Positions 48,747 through 57,940 of a stretch of 64,000 nucleotides of DNA are shown here, piece by piece. Every line of letters starts with the position of its first letter. Position 1 is the stretch's first letter. Below the pieces are notes generated by a model that was not told the origin of the DNA, made no database searches, and was given only the letters and a program-made list of their open reading frames with translations. The DNA comes from Bacillota bacterium. GTDB taxonomy: Bacteria; Bacillota; Sulfobacillia; JAIMAT01. A program made the translations under genes and the position numbers. The stretch spans positions 29,730 through 93,729 of the forward strand of contig JASBVM010000039.1 in assembly GCA_029961055.1 (NCBI GenBank), written 5' to 3'.

Positions 48747-49214
48747 ATGCCGGCGGGGGAGCGCAGAGAGGGCGGCGCGGGCGATGCAGCCAAGCCCCGG
48801 CCGGAGCCTGAGAGCGGGCCGTCCGCCCGCCAGCTCGGGGAGCGGCTGAGGCGGTTCCGCCTGGAGCGGCGTCTCAGTCTCTACGACGTGGAGCGGCTGA
48901 CCGGCAAGCATTTCTCCACCATCGGCCGCTACGAGCGGGGCGAGCGTCGCCCGGACCTGGAGACGTTGCGCGAGCTGGCCGGCGCCTACGGGGTCAGCCT
49001 GGCGGAAGTTCTGGGCGACAGCTCCTCGCTGGTGGCCTATCTGCCCCGCGACCTGCGCGAAACCGCGGGACTGCTGCTCGACCGGCCGGACCTGCGCCGC
49101 CTGGTGCAGGCCGCGGCCCCGCTGGAGCCGCCGCTGGTCGACCAGCTGAGCTCGCTCCTCCGCGCGCTCACCCGCGGCGCATCCCAGGGCTCCAGCGGCC
49201 CCGCCCCGGGCTGA
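48747..49214 (+). CDS. XRE-family HTH regulator
   Basis: A 155-residue protein with a Cro/CI-type HTH at about residues 30-85 (LGERLRRFRLERRLSLYDVERLTG, then STIGRYERGERRPDLETLRELAGAYG). The C-terminal part, about 65 residues, is Leu/Ala/Arg-rich and helical, possibly a dimerisation region as in SinR-like proteins. The N-terminal 28 residues are disordered. The nearest GGAGG lies 13 bases from ATG 48747. It precedes an EamA transporter gene by 59 bases on the same strand. Target genes unknown. Confidence 0.82.
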   Translation: MPAGERREGGAGDAAKPRPEPESGPSARQLGERLRRFRLERRLSLYDVERLTGKHFSTIGRYERGERRPDLETLRELAGAYGVSLAEVLGDSSSLVAYLPRDLRETAGLLLDRPDLRRLVQAAAPLEPPLVDQLSSLLRALTRGASQGSSGPAPG

Positions 49215-49273
49215 CACCGCCCTCCGGACGGACGGCGAGCGGAACGGGCCGGTCTGGAGCCGGGGACGGCCGG

Positions 49274-50365
49274 GTGAAAGGGCCGGGAGTCGGGCTCACC
49301 GCGGCCGTGATCGCATCGAAGCCGTCGTCCGAGGTGAAGCGGTTGAACGGTTGGCTCTGGGCCCTGCTCTCGGCCGCCTCCTTCAGCACCGAGGGACTTT
49401 TGGCCCGGCTCGCCACGGGCTCGGGCGGGGCCGTTCCGCCGGTGCTGGCGGCCCGCTACGCCCTGGCCGCCTTGGCGCTCTGGGCGGCGGAGTGGCTCCG
49501 GCGGGCCCGACCGGCCGGCGGTTCGCCCTCCGCGGTCCAGCACCCGGTCCACGCGGGGAGGGGCCGGCGTCGCGGGGGCCGGGCGGGCCTGGAGCTGGCC
49601 CTGGCGGGTGTCGTCGGCTACGCCGGCACGACGCTCCTCCTCTTCGCCAGCTTCGCGCGCATCCCCACCTCGCTGGCGATCCTCCTGCTCTACACCTACC
49701 CGGCCTGGGTCGCCCTGGGCGGCCACCTGCTGGGCACCGAGCCGTTCACCCGCAGGCGCGGCGAGGCGCTGCTCCTGGCGCTCTCGGGGACGGGGCTGGT
49801 GGCGGGCGCCACCTGGGGCGGCGGACCGGGGTGGGGCGCCGGCGTCCTGCTGGCCTTGGGCGCCGCCCTGTCCAACACCGTCCAGATGCTTCTGGTCGAC
49901 CGCGCCCTCCGCGCCGGCCTCACGCCCGAGGGGGCGGCGCGGAGGGCGGTCGCCTGGGGCCTCGCGGCCCTCCTGGCGGTGGCCGCCTGGACGGCGCTGG
50001 GCCTCCCCGGGGCGGGCGGGATGCGCTGGACGTGGAGCGCCGGGGGCCCCGGCGGCTGGACCGCCCGCACGTGGGCGGCGGCCCTGGCCCTCGGCCTCCT
50101 TCCCACCTTCCTCGCCGTCCTCGCCCTGACGCGGAGCCTGGAGCGGATCGGGCCGGGGCGCACGGCCCTTGTGAGCACCACCGAACCGCTCTTCGCACTG
50201 GTCTGGGGCGTCCTGCTGCTGGGCGAGCGGCTCTCCGCCACCCAGGTGCTGGGGGCGGCCGTCCTCCTGGCGGGCCTGGCCTGGCTGGTCCGCGGAGAGC
50301 CCGAGCCGGGCGGGTCCGAAGCGGTGGACGAGGCGGAAGGGGCCGGCGAGGCGGGGAGCCGGTGA
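49274..50365 (+). CDS. EamA/DMT-family membrane transporter
   Basis: A 363-residue protein with about ten hydrophobic segments and two EamA halves; LEDRIGPGRTAL-like (here LERIGPGRTALVSTTEPLFA) and LLLGERLSATQVLGAAV mark the C-terminal half. A basic, Gly/Arg-rich loop near residues 80-100 separates early helices. It is not closely similar to the EamA protein at 45509-46414. GTG 49274 lacks a clear ribosome site; an in-frame GTG at SEVKRLNGWLW is a possible alternative. Substrate unknown; the XRE gene upstream could control it. Confidence 0.82.
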   Translation: MKGPGVGLTAAVIASKPSSEVKRLNGWLWALLSAASFSTEGLLARLATGSGGAVPPVLAARYALAALALWAAEWLRRARPAGGSPSAVQHPVHAGRGRRRGGRAGLELALAGVVGYAGTTLLLFASFARIPTSLAILLLYTYPAWVALGGHLLGTEPFTRRRGEALLLALSGTGLVAGATWGGGPGWGAGVLLALGAALSNTVQMLLVDRALRAGLTPEGAARRAVAWGLAALLAVAAWTALGLPGAGGMRWTWSAGGPGGWTARTWAAALALGLLPTFLAVLALTRSLERIGPGRTALVSTTEPLFALVWGVLLLGERLSATQVLGAAVLLAGLAWLVRGEPEPGGSEAVDEAEGAGEAGSR

Positions 50366-50489
50366 AAGCGTTCGACGGGCCGGCCCTGGACCGGCGAGCG
50401 GCACGAGGCGCCGCTCTCGGGGTCCGGGGCCGGCCTGCGCGGGGTGCGCTGCGCGGGGCGCGGGCGCGGCCTCCTGCGCCCGGGGAAGC

Positions 50490-51614
50490 CTAACGTTCGT
50501 CGATCGGCACGTACGTCTCGCGCGTCGGCCCCACGTACTCCGCGCGCGGACGGATCAGGCGGTTGTTCGCGTACTGCTCCAGAGCGTGGGCGGTCCAGCC
50601 GGAGATGCGGCTGATGGCGAAGATGGGCGTGAACAGGTCGACGGGGATGCCCATGGAGTAGTAGGTGGTCGCCGAGTAGAAGTCGACGTTCGGGTAGAGC
50701 CCCTTCTCCTGGAGCATGATCTCCTCGATCCGCTGCTGCATCCGGAAGTACTTCGTGTTCCCGGTCTGCGCGCACAGCTGGCGGGAGAACTCGCGCAGGT
50801 GGGTCGCCCGGGGATCCTCCGTGCGGTAGACGCGGTGGCCGAAGCCCATGATCTTCCTCTTGCCGGCCAGCGCCTCGTGGACCCACTCGTCCACCCGCTC
50901 CGGCTCGCCGATCTCCAGCAGCATCTTCATCACAGCCGTGTTGGCGCCGCCGTGGGCGGGGCCCTTCAGGGTGCCGACGGCCGAGGTGATGGCGGAGTAC
51001 AGGTCGGAGAGGGTGCTGACCGTCTCACGGGCGGCGAAGGTGGAGGCGTTCAGCTCGTGGTCGGCGTGGAGGACGAGGCAGACGTCGAACATGCGGCCCA
51101 CCGGCTCGCCGGGCTGCTCGCCCTTCAACATGTAAAGGAAGTTCCGGGCCAGGCCCAGCTCCGGCTTGGCGGGAACCGGCTCCTTCCCCTCGCGCAGCCG
51201 GGCGAAGGCGGCGACGATGACCGGGATCAGGGCGGTCATGCGCGCCGCCTTGGACAGGTTGGCCTCGCGAGCGTTGTCGTCGGCGCGGTCGTCGGTGTCC
51301 GAGAGCATGCTGACGGCGGTGCGCAGGACGGACATGGGATTGGCCGTCCCGGGTGCGCGCCGCAGGTACTCCAGCACCTCGTCCGGCAGGCTGTAGCTCC
51401 CCAGCTCCGCCTGCAGGGCCTCCAGCTCCGCCCGGGTCGGGAGCGAGCCGTGCCAGAGCAGGTAGACGACCTCCTCGAAGGACGCGTGCTCGGCCAGGTC
51501 GTGGATGTCGTAGCCCCGGTAGAGCAGGCGGCCTTCGAGCCCGTCGATAAAGCAGATCTCGGAGGTACCCGCCACGACGTCTTCCAGTCCCGCCTTCGGC
51601 GTCTCGTTGGGCAT
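50490..51614 (-). CDS. gltA: Citrate synthase (citrate/2-methylcitrate synthase family)
   Basis: A 374-residue type I-short citrate synthase, condensing oxaloacetate and acetyl-CoA to start the TCA cycle. Catalytic residues are visible: His in LHADHELNAS, His in MGFGHRVYRTEDPR and Asp in NVDFYSA. GPAHGGANTAVMKM and the N-terminal GLEGRLLYRGYDIHDLAE are also typical. Methylcitrate synthase cannot be excluded by sequence, but no prp genes are near. ATG 51614 has GGGGGG 6 bases upstream; an ATG five codons earlier has none. It stands alone. Confidence 0.95.
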   Translation of the reverse strand: MPNETPKAGLEDVVAGTSEICFIDGLEGRLLYRGYDIHDLAEHASFEEVVYLLWHGSLPTRAELEALQAELGSYSLPDEVLEYLRRAPGTANPMSVLRTAVSMLSDTDDRADDNAREANLSKAARMTALIPVIVAAFARLREGKEPVPAKPELGLARNFLYMLKGEQPGEPVGRMFDVCLVLHADHELNASTFAARETVSTLSDLYSAITSAVGTLKGPAHGGANTAVMKMLLEIGEPERVDEWVHEALAGKRKIMGFGHRVYRTEDPRATHLREFSRQLCAQTGNTKYFRMQQRIEEIMLQEKGLYPNVDFYSATTYYSMGIPVDLFTPIFAISRISGWTAHALEQYANNRLIRPRAEYVGPTRETYVPIDER

Positions 51615-51956
51615 CTCAATCCCCCCCATGGCGTGCGGCTGCGCCGGCGGGCCCGCCCACGCTGCGCCTGGGGCCCCAGCGGCGCCCTCGAGCGGCCCTT
51701 CGCCGCCCCACCCGGCCCCGCCTGCCGGCGACGGTCGTCGTCTACGTTGTTCACCCGATCACATTCTAAGGTCTACGCCCGCTTTCATCTATGGTGCAAC
51801 CGGGCAGCGGCCCTGCCTCCCCCGCCTCGCGATACCGTGCGCAGCGGATCAACGAGGAGACCCGGCAGCCTCTAAGTTGAACCAACGACAGGCCGCGGTG
51901 GGAAGCCGGCAACCTCCCGTCCCAGCGCGCGCCGGAGACGAAGGAGGGAGGAGATC
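51615..51956. other. Intergenic region between divergent gltA and doxX-like genes
   Basis: This 342-base gap holds no gene I can support. On the gltA side a TAGAAT hexamer (minus strand, near 51765-51770) could be a -10 element but has no convincing -35. On the other side GAAGGAGGGAGGAG precedes the DoxX ATG. The middle is less GC-rich than its surroundings, as expected for promoters. Confidence 0.5.
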
Positions 51957-52505
51957 ATGGACATCATGAGGATCTTCCGCGACAAGGCGTTCAGCTGGGT
52001 CTGGCTGCTGGTCCGGGTCTACATCGGCTGGCAGTGGCTCCACGCCAGCTGGGAGAAGCTGCACGAGGACGTCTGGGTGGGCGCCAAGGCAGGCACCGCC
52101 ATCACCGGCTACTGGATGAAGGCCGCCGGCCATCTCACCGGTCCGGACGGCAAGCCTCTCCCCGGCTCGGCCCACTGGTGGTACCGGGACTTCCTCGACT
52201 TCCTGATCAACATCCATGCGGGCCCGGCTTTCTCCTACTTCATCGTCGGCGCCGAGATGCTGGTCGGCCTCGGCCTCATCCTCGGGTTCCTGACGCCCAT
52301 CGCCGCCGCCGGGGGCGCCTTCATGAACCTCAACTTCATGCTCGCCGGCACCGCCAGCTCCAACGGGTGGATGTACACGCTGACGCTTCTGATCCTGCTC
52401 GCCTGGACCAACGCGGGCTACCTGGGCATCGACCGCTGGCTGGCGCCGCGACTCTTCGAGCGCCGGCGTCGCGAGGCGGAACCGACGCTGCCCGCGGCGA
52501 GCTGA
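51957..52505 (+). CDS. DoxX/DoxD family membrane protein
   Basis: A 182-residue protein with four hydrophobic segments, of the DoxX/DoxD type. Relatives include the small subunit of thiosulfate:quinone oxidoreductase in Acidianus and redox-stress proteins such as MhqP. The block LVRVYIGWQWLHASWEKLHE near the N-terminus and IVGAEMLVGLGLILGFLTPIAA in the middle are typical; WTNAGYLGIDRWLAPRL ends the last helix. A very strong ribosome site precedes ATG 51957. No large catalytic partner gene is adjacent, so a redox function is only possible. Confidence 0.82.
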   Translation: MDIMRIFRDKAFSWVWLLVRVYIGWQWLHASWEKLHEDVWVGAKAGTAITGYWMKAAGHLTGPDGKPLPGSAHWWYRDFLDFLINIHAGPAFSYFIVGAEMLVGLGLILGFLTPIAAAGGAFMNLNFMLAGTASSNGWMYTLTLLILLAWTNAGYLGIDRWLAPRLFERRRREAEPTLPAAS

Positions 52506-52555
52506 GGCGGGCCCGGGCGGGCCGAGGTCCCGGCACTCCGCCCGGGACGCGCCTC

Positions 52556-52587
52556 GGGAAGCGCCCCCGGTGACGGGGGCGCTTCCC
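52556..52587 (+). terminator. Long perfect stem-loop after doxX-like gene
   Basis: A 13-bp perfect stem (GGGAAGCGCCCCC / GGGGGCGCTTCCC) with a 6-base loop, 51 bases after the DoxX-type gene and 78 before the ribonuclease gene. No U tract. Confidence 0.6.
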
Positions 52588-52664
52588 GCTCCCCCCGTTC
52601 CATAACCTCTCCGCCCCGCCGCTCCCTCCGTGCGCGCCGCCGGGCCAACCGCTAGACTGAAACC

Positions 52665-54704
52665 ATGCGAATGGTGGTCTGGGAGCGGCGCCGCCGGCTC
52701 CAGGTGGCAGCCCGCCTGAGCGGCGGGTCCCGCGGGCGCTGGCTCCTCCTCGCCGAAGACGGCGAGCGGATCGAGCTCCTTCCCGAACGAGCGTGGCGGG
52801 TCGAGACGGCGCCAGGGGCGGAGGAACCCGCCTCCCGCCTCGAGGTGGCAGCTGCCCTGGATGCGCTGGCGGCCCGCTGGCCCATCGACCTGGAGCTCCT
52901 CTGGTCGGCCGCCCTCGACGAGGCGGGCGAGCGTCCCGCGGCCGGCCTCACCCTGGAGGAGCTGGGGCGCCTCTACCTGGGGGAGGAGGCAACCCCGGAG
53001 GCGCTCCTGGCCCTGGCGGTCCAGCTGGCACGGGAGAGCACCTTCTTCGAAGCCGTCGACGGCCGCCTCGTCCCGCGGGACCGCCAGAGGGTGGAGGCGA
53101 GCCGGCGGGAGGCCTCGGCGGTGGAGGCGCGACGCCAGCGGCTGAAGGCGCTGGCCGCCTGGACCGAGGGCCTCCGCCCGGCCCTGGAGCGGCGCCTGCA
53201 GGGCGAGGTTCCGCCGCCTTCCCCGCCCGACCCCACGGCCCCGGCCTGGATCCACGAGGAGCGGCTGAGCACCGAAGCGCGCGACGAGGCGCGTGCACTG
53301 GCGCTCTGGGCGCTTCACGGCGAGGCGCGGGCGCCTTCCTCGGAGGTGGTGGAGGCCAGCGGGCTGGAGGGGCCGGACGAGGCGCTGGAGCTCTTCGAGG
53401 CGGCCGGGATCCTGGACCAGGATGTCAACGAGGCCTTCGAGCGGCACGAGCTGCCGCGGGCGCGCTCGCCCCAGGCGGCCGAGGAAGCCGGGCGCCTGGC
53501 GGCCGCCCGGCCGGGCGCCGACCTCCCCCGCGCCCGCGTCGAGGCGGTCGGCGCCCCCGTCCTGGCCATCGACTCGGCGGAGACACGGGAGGTGGACGAC
53601 GCCGTCTCCTTCTGGCGCGAGGGCGCCGACCTCTGGCTGGGCGTCCACATCGCGGCTCCGGCCCTGACCGTCCCCCCGGGCAGCCTCCTCGACCAGGAGG
53701 CGATGCGCCGTGGCGAGACCTTCTACTTCCCCGAGGCGACGCTGCCCATGTTCCCCGAGGAGCTGGTCGAGGGCTGGCTCTCGCTGAGCGAGGAGGAACC
53801 GCGCCCGTCGGTCTCGGTCTACCTCCGCTTCGACGGCGAGCGCGGTGAGCTCCTGGACGCGCAGGTGGAGGTGGCGCTCCTGCGGCTGACCGCCCGCCTC
53901 ACCTACGAGGAGGCGGACCTGGCCCTTTCCGCCCCTGCCGCCTCCGCCGCGGAGGGGGCGGGGCGCTTCGCCCCCGTGCTGCGCGATCTGCGCGACTTCA
54001 CCGAACGGCTGGAGGAGGGGCGCGTGGCCGCCGGCGCCCACCGTTTCGACCGCGCCGAGGTGGAGGTGCGCGTCCGCGACGGCCGGATCGAGGTGGAGCC
54101 GATCTACGACACCCCGGCCCGCCGCCTGGTGGCCGAGGCGATGATCTGGGGGAACCACGCCTTCGCCCGGGCGCTCGCCCAGGCGCGCCTCCCCGCCCCC
54201 TACCGCTCGTCGCGCAAGGGCGAGGGGGCGCGCATCAGCCTGGAACCCGGACCCCACGAGGTACTGGCGCTCAGCCCGTACATCCAGGCGACCTCGCCGC
54301 TGCGGCGCTTCGGCGACCTGGTGGCCCAGCGCCAGCTGGTGGCCATGACCCGCGCCGAGAGGCCGCCCTACGACGAGCTGGCCATGGGCGAGCTGATCGG
54401 CCACGTCGAGCGCGCCATGGGAGAGGTGCGCCATGCCCACCAGCTGCGCGAGCGCTACTGGCTGCTCCGCTTCCTGGAACTCCACCGCGACGAGAGCTTC
54501 GAAGGGGTGGCCAACGAGTCGGGGGGCTGTGTCCTTCCAGCGCTGGGGGGGCTGGAGGGACGGCTGACCGGCCCCGCGCGCGGCCGGCTCCGCGTCCAGG
54601 TGGCGGCCGTCCGCCCCCGGCGCCAGAGCCTCCGCCTCAGGCCCCTGGGGCCGGCGGAGGAGGGCGGTACCCCGGCCGGTGATCGTTCCGCCGAACCGGC
54701 CTAG
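52665..54704 (+). CDS. RNase II/R-family (RNB domain) ribonuclease
   Basis: A 679-residue 3'-5' exoribonuclease of the RNB family. The N-terminal 280 residues are Glu/Ala/Arg-rich and contain a winged-helix-like region. The RNB core begins with LAIDSAETREVDDAVSF, in which the usual four-Asp site (D-x5-D-x-D-D) has Glu at the second Asp position. The second hallmark is YIQATSPLRRFGDLVAQRQL. A C-terminal beta-rich part, shorter than an S1 domain, ends in an unstructured tail. It is closer to cyanobacterial/plastid-type RNB proteins than to E. coli RNase R. It overlaps the convergent pstA by 4 bases. Confidence 0.88.
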   Translation: MRMVVWERRRRLQVAARLSGGSRGRWLLLAEDGERIELLPERAWRVETAPGAEEPASRLEVAAALDALAARWPIDLELLWSAALDEAGERPAAGLTLEELGRLYLGEEATPEALLALAVQLARESTFFEAVDGRLVPRDRQRVEASRREASAVEARRQRLKALAAWTEGLRPALERRLQGEVPPPSPPDPTAPAWIHEERLSTEARDEARALALWALHGEARAPSSEVVEASGLEGPDEALELFEAAGILDQDVNEAFERHELPRARSPQAAEEAGRLAAARPGADLPRARVEAVGAPVLAIDSAETREVDDAVSFWREGADLWLGVHIAAPALTVPPGSLLDQEAMRRGETFYFPEATLPMFPEELVEGWLSLSEEEPRPSVSVYLRFDGERGELLDAQVEVALLRLTARLTYEEADLALSAPAASAAEGAGRFAPVLRDLRDFTERLEEGRVAAGAHRFDRAEVEVRVRDGRIEVEPIYDTPARRLVAEAMIWGNHAFARALAQARLPAPYRSSRKGEGARISLEPGPHEVLALSPYIQATSPLRRFGDLVAQRQLVAMTRAERPPYDELAMGELIGHVERAMGEVRHAHQLRERYWLLRFLELHRDESFEGVANESGGCVLPALGGLEGRLTGPARGRLRVQVAAVRPRRQSLRLRPLGPAEEGGTPAGDRSAEPA

Positions 54705-55621
54705 CGGCGGCCTGCGTTGTAGCGCGACATCCGCCTGGCCAGCGCCCTGGCGCCCAGGTTGAGCACCAGCACCAGCGCGATCAGGACCAGGGCGGCCCCC
54801 CAGGCCAGGCGCTGCTGCTGGGCGAAGGGCGAGATGGAGTACTTGAAGATCTGGAGCGTCATGCTGGCCATGGGTTGAAAGACGTTCCAGACCATGACGT
54901 CCGAGCCGAAGGCGGTGAAGAGGAGCGGCGCCGTCTCCCCGGCGACGCGGGCGACCGCCAGCATGACGCCGGTCACGATCCCCGGCAGTGCCTGGCGCAT
55001 CTCCACGGCGACCACCGCGTACCACCAGGGCGCGCCCAGGGCGAGCGCGCCATCCCGCATCTCCACCGGCACCAGGCGGAGCATGTCCACCGTCGTGCGG
55101 GTGACCGTGGGGATCATCAGGATGGCCAGCGCCACCGCGCCCGAGAAGGCGGAGAAGCTGCGCATGGGCACGACGATCAGCGTGTAGGCGAAGATGCCCA
55201 CGGTGATGGAAGGGACCCCGGTGAGCACGTCGCTCAGGAAGCTGACCCAGGCGGCGAACCGGCCCCGCCCGAACTCGGCCAGGTAGATCCCGGCCAGAAG
55301 GCCCACCGGCACGCCCATGGCCGCGGCCATCAGCACGATCACGAGCGTGCCTACCAGCGCCTGGGCGATGCCGCCTCCCGGCTCCCCCACCGGCGCCGGC
55401 AGCTGCGTGAAGAAGGCCCAGTTGATCGCGGGCAGCCCCTGCCAGAACGTGTAGCCCAGAATGTGGACCAGCGGGACGACGGCGAGGAGGAAGGCGACCA
55501 CGGTCAGCCCGATCATCAGCCGGTCCTTCCACCGCCGCCACGCCGTGTCGGGGGGCGGCAGAGGGCGCGGGTGGGGCGTCCGGCCGGCGGTCGCTTCCTC
55601 GAGGGCCAGCGGCCGGCTCAC
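54701..55621 (-). CDS. pstA: Phosphate ABC transporter permease PstA
   Basis: A 306-residue inner-membrane permease of the high-affinity phosphate importer, with six membrane segments after a Pro-rich cytosolic leader. The EAA-like loop is ALALGAPWWYAVVAVEMRQALPGI, and GVPSITVGIFAY is typical of PstA. GTG 55621 overlaps the pstC stop as GTGA. It is the last gene of pstB-pstC-pstA and meets the RNB gene end on the other strand. Confidence 0.95.
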   Translation of the reverse strand: MSRPLALEEATAGRTPHPRPLPPPDTAWRRWKDRLMIGLTVVAFLLAVVPLVHILGYTFWQGLPAINWAFFTQLPAPVGEPGGGIAQALVGTLVIVLMAAAMGVPVGLLAGIYLAEFGRGRFAAWVSFLSDVLTGVPSITVGIFAYTLIVVPMRSFSAFSGAVALAILMIPTVTRTTVDMLRLVPVEMRDGALALGAPWWYAVVAVEMRQALPGIVTGVMLAVARVAGETAPLLFTAFGSDVMVWNVFQPMASMTLQIFKYSISPFAQQQRLAWGAALVLIALVLVLNLGARALARRMSRYNAGRR

Positions 55622-56538
55622 GTCCGCTGGCCTCCCAGCCGCCGGTCCATCTCCCAGGTGAGCAGCCGCGCCCCGGCGTTGAGCAGGAAGGCGATGACGA
55701 AGAGCACCAACCCGATGGTGACCAGCGCCGACACGTGCGGTACGGTCTGCGCCTCCGTGAACTCGTTGGCGATGATGCTGGCCATGGAGTAGGCCGGCGA
55801 GAAGAGGGAGAGCGAGAGCGTCGGCTGGTTCCCGATCAGCATGGTGACCGCCATCGTCTCGCCCACGGCCCGGCCGAGCGCCAGCACCACGGCGCCCACC
55901 AGCCCCGTCCTCGCATAAGGAAGCAACGCTCCCGTGATCGCCTCCCACCGCGTCGCCCCCAGCGCCAGCGCCGCGTCGCGCTGCTCCTCCGGGACGGCCG
56001 CCAGCACGTCCCGGGAGATGGCGGCCACGGTGGGCAGGATCATGATGGAGAGGACCAGCCCTGCCGCCAGCATTCCGATCCCGAAGGGCGGCCCCTGGAA
56101 GAGGGGCAGCCAGCCGAACCACTTCCCCAGCCAGGGCTCGACGGGCTGGCGCAGGACCGGCGCCAGCACGAAGATCCCCCAGTAGCCGTAGATGACGCTG
56201 GGGATGGCGGCCAGCAGCTCCACGGTCACCGAAGCGGTGCCGGCGAGCCAGTTCGGCGCCACCTGCGAGAGGAAGATGGCGACCCCGAGGCCGAGCGGGA
56301 CCGCGATCGCCAGCGCCAGGAGCGAGCTGACCAGCGTCCCCCAGATGGCAGGCAGCGCGTGAAAGACGGAGTGGACCGGATCCCAGGTCGTCTTCAGGAA
56401 GAACTCGATCCCGGTCCGCTGGATCGTCGGCAGCGATCCCTCCAGCATCTGGAGGAACATGAGGAGGACGATGGCGAAGATGACGAGAGCGCCCAACGTG
56501 GTCAGCCCACGGAAGACCAGGTCACCCTTGCGGCTCAC
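55618..56538 (-). CDS. pstC: Phosphate ABC transporter permease PstC
   Basis: A 306-residue permease with six membrane segments. The EAA-like loop is ALALGATRWEAITGALLPYARTG; LAAIPSVIYGYWGIFVLAPVL and AVGETMAVTMLIGN are characteristic of PstC. GTG 56538 lies 36 bases after pstB; pstA overlaps its end. Together with PstA it forms the membrane channel that receives phosphate from a PstS binding protein, which is not encoded in this window. Confidence 0.95.
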   Translation of the reverse strand: MSRKGDLVFRGLTTLGALVIFAIVLLMFLQMLEGSLPTIQRTGIEFFLKTTWDPVHSVFHALPAIWGTLVSSLLALAIAVPLGLGVAIFLSQVAPNWLAGTASVTVELLAAIPSVIYGYWGIFVLAPVLRQPVEPWLGKWFGWLPLFQGPPFGIGMLAAGLVLSIMILPTVAAISRDVLAAVPEEQRDAALALGATRWEAITGALLPYARTGLVGAVVLALGRAVGETMAVTMLIGNQPTLSLSLFSPAYSMASIIANEFTEAQTVPHVSALVTIGLVLFVIAFLLNAGARLLTWEMDRRLGGQRT

Positions 56539-56574
56539 GTTCCTGCCTCCAGAGGTCCCTGCGGCCCATGCGGT

Positions 56575-57444
56575 CTAGCCGAAGCGACCGGTGATGTACT
56601 CCTCGGTCCGCTTCTCCTTGGGCCGCGTGAAGATCTCGCTGGTCGGCCCCGACTCGATCAGCTCGCCGTTGAGGAAGAAGGCGGTGACATCGGAGATCCG
56701 GGCCGCCTGCTGCATGTTGTGCGTGACGATGATGATGGTGTATTCGCGCTTGAGGTAGGTGATCAGGTCCTCGATCCGGCTGGTCGAGGCAGGATCGAGC
56801 GCGCTGGCGGGCTCGTCCATCAGGAGCACCTCCGGCTGGACGGCCAGCGCCCGGGCGATGCAAAGCCGCTGCTGCTGACCTCCGGAGAGGGAGAACGCCG
56901 ACTCCCGCAGCCGGTCCTTCACCTCGTCCCAGAGGTTGGCCGCCTGCAGGCTCCACTCCACCACCTCGTCCAGGTCGGCCTTCCTCCGCATCCCGTGGAG
57001 CCGCGGGCCGAAGGCGACGTTGTCGTAGATGGACCGCGGAAAGGGGTTGGGCCTCTGGAAGACCATGCCCACCCGGCGGCGGAGGGCCACCACGTCCACG
57101 CTGGGCGCATAGATGTCCTCGCCGTCGAGGAGGACCTCCCCCTCCATGCGGAAGCCGGGAATGGTGTCGTTCATCCGGTTGAGCGTCCGCAGGAAGGTGG
57201 ACTTGCCGCACCCGGAGGGCCCGATCAACGCGGTGACGCGGTGCGCCGGCGCGGCCAGGCTGACCCGCTTGAGCGCCTGCTTCGTCCCGTAATAGGTGTC
57301 GAGGTTGCGGACGACGATCTTCGGCTCCGTCGCCGTCCCCGCCTCCGTACGCGCCTCCGGCTCCGCGCCCTCGCGGGCGGAGACGGTGACGCCGCCAAGA
57401 GGCCGGCCCAGCTCCTCCCTCGCCACAGGCGCCCCGATGCGCAC
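56575..57444 (-). CDS. pstB: Phosphate ABC transporter ATP-binding protein PstB
   Basis: A 289-residue ABC ATPase with the PstB pattern: [60 protein letters not shown] and [12 protein letters not shown]. An N-terminal Glu/Ala-rich stretch of about 40 residues precedes the fold, so the GTG at 57444 could be upstream of the true start. It is the first gene of the operon, with a Pho-box-like repeat 77 bases upstream. Usual gene order is pstS-C-A-B, so this order is unusual. Confidence 0.95.
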   Translation of the reverse strand: MRIGAPVAREELGRPLGGVTVSAREGAEPEARTEAGTATEPKIVVRNLDTYYGTKQALKRVSLAAPAHRVTALIGPSGCGKSTFLRTLNRMNDTIPGFRMEGEVLLDGEDIYAPSVDVVALRRRVGMVFQRPNPFPRSIYDNVAFGPRLHGMRRKADLDEVVEWSLQAANLWDEVKDRLRESAFSLSGGQQQRLCIARALAVQPEVLLMDEPASALDPASTSRIEDLITYLKREYTIIIVTHNMQQAARISDVTAFFLNGELIESGPTSEIFTRPKEKRTEEYITGRFG

Positions 57445-57520
57445 CGGTATCGCCCCCGCCTCACGCTGCCCGTCTCTTATCTCACGCTAGCAGAAATGCC
57501 GCTCCTCCGAGGCGGTGCTC

Positions 57521-57537
57521 TGTTAAGGGCCGGTTAA
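57521..57537 (-). promoter_or_regulatory. Pho-box-like direct repeat upstream of pstB
   Basis: On the minus strand TTAACC, five bases, TTAACA form a direct repeat with 11-bp period. B. subtilis PhoP binds TT(A/T/C)ACA-like hexamers with this spacing. The position, 77-93 bases before pstB, fits control by phosphate starvation. Only two repeats are visible where strong sites have four. Confidence 0.5.
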
Positions 57538-57844
57538 GACGGGCCTCCTCTTCGAACTCCTTGCGGCCCAACGCATTGCGGCGTCGAAGGGGCTCCGTTG
57601 ACCTGGAGCGAGGCAACGATCCTCCACCCCCCCGCCTCGCCGGGGAGGAGGAAGGTCGCCATGGGCTTCCTCCCGGCATCCGCCGGGTCGCGGTCGGACT
57701 CTGCCGTGAGCCGGGCGTCTGGGGGTGGCTGCGTCAGCGGTCGCCATCCTGCATGCACGGAGAGCAGGGTCAGCTGGACCGGGCACGAGGAGGTGGCCTC
57801 AACGCCTTCTCCCCCTCCCTTCGCAGTCGGGCTGCGCGACTGGG

Positions 57845-57940
57845 ACCTGGTACGGGCGCTCGGTGCCCGACATCCCGCGCATCCTCGACCTCTACATGGC
57901 CGGGCGGCTGAAGCTGGACGAACTGGTGGAGACTAGAAGA
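57845..57940 (+). pseudogene. Fragment of zinc-dependent alcohol dehydrogenase (C-terminal part)
   Basis: An in-frame stretch of about 32 residues (TWYGRSVPDIPRILDLYM, then AGRLKLDELVETRR) matches the conserved region near the C-terminus of class III-type zinc alcohol dehydrogenases, which normally read DIPRLLDLYMAGRLKLDELVTRR. Upstream there is no readable continuation, and downstream it runs into the end of the aldehyde dehydrogenase fragment on the other strand. No start or zinc-binding region remains. It is a remnant of a once complete gene. Confidence 0.7.

Noticed and set aside
57598..57844. Plus-strand frames between pstB and the ADH fragment
   Set aside because: Several short frames are open, but none has a ribosome site, family similarity or continuity with the ADH fragment.
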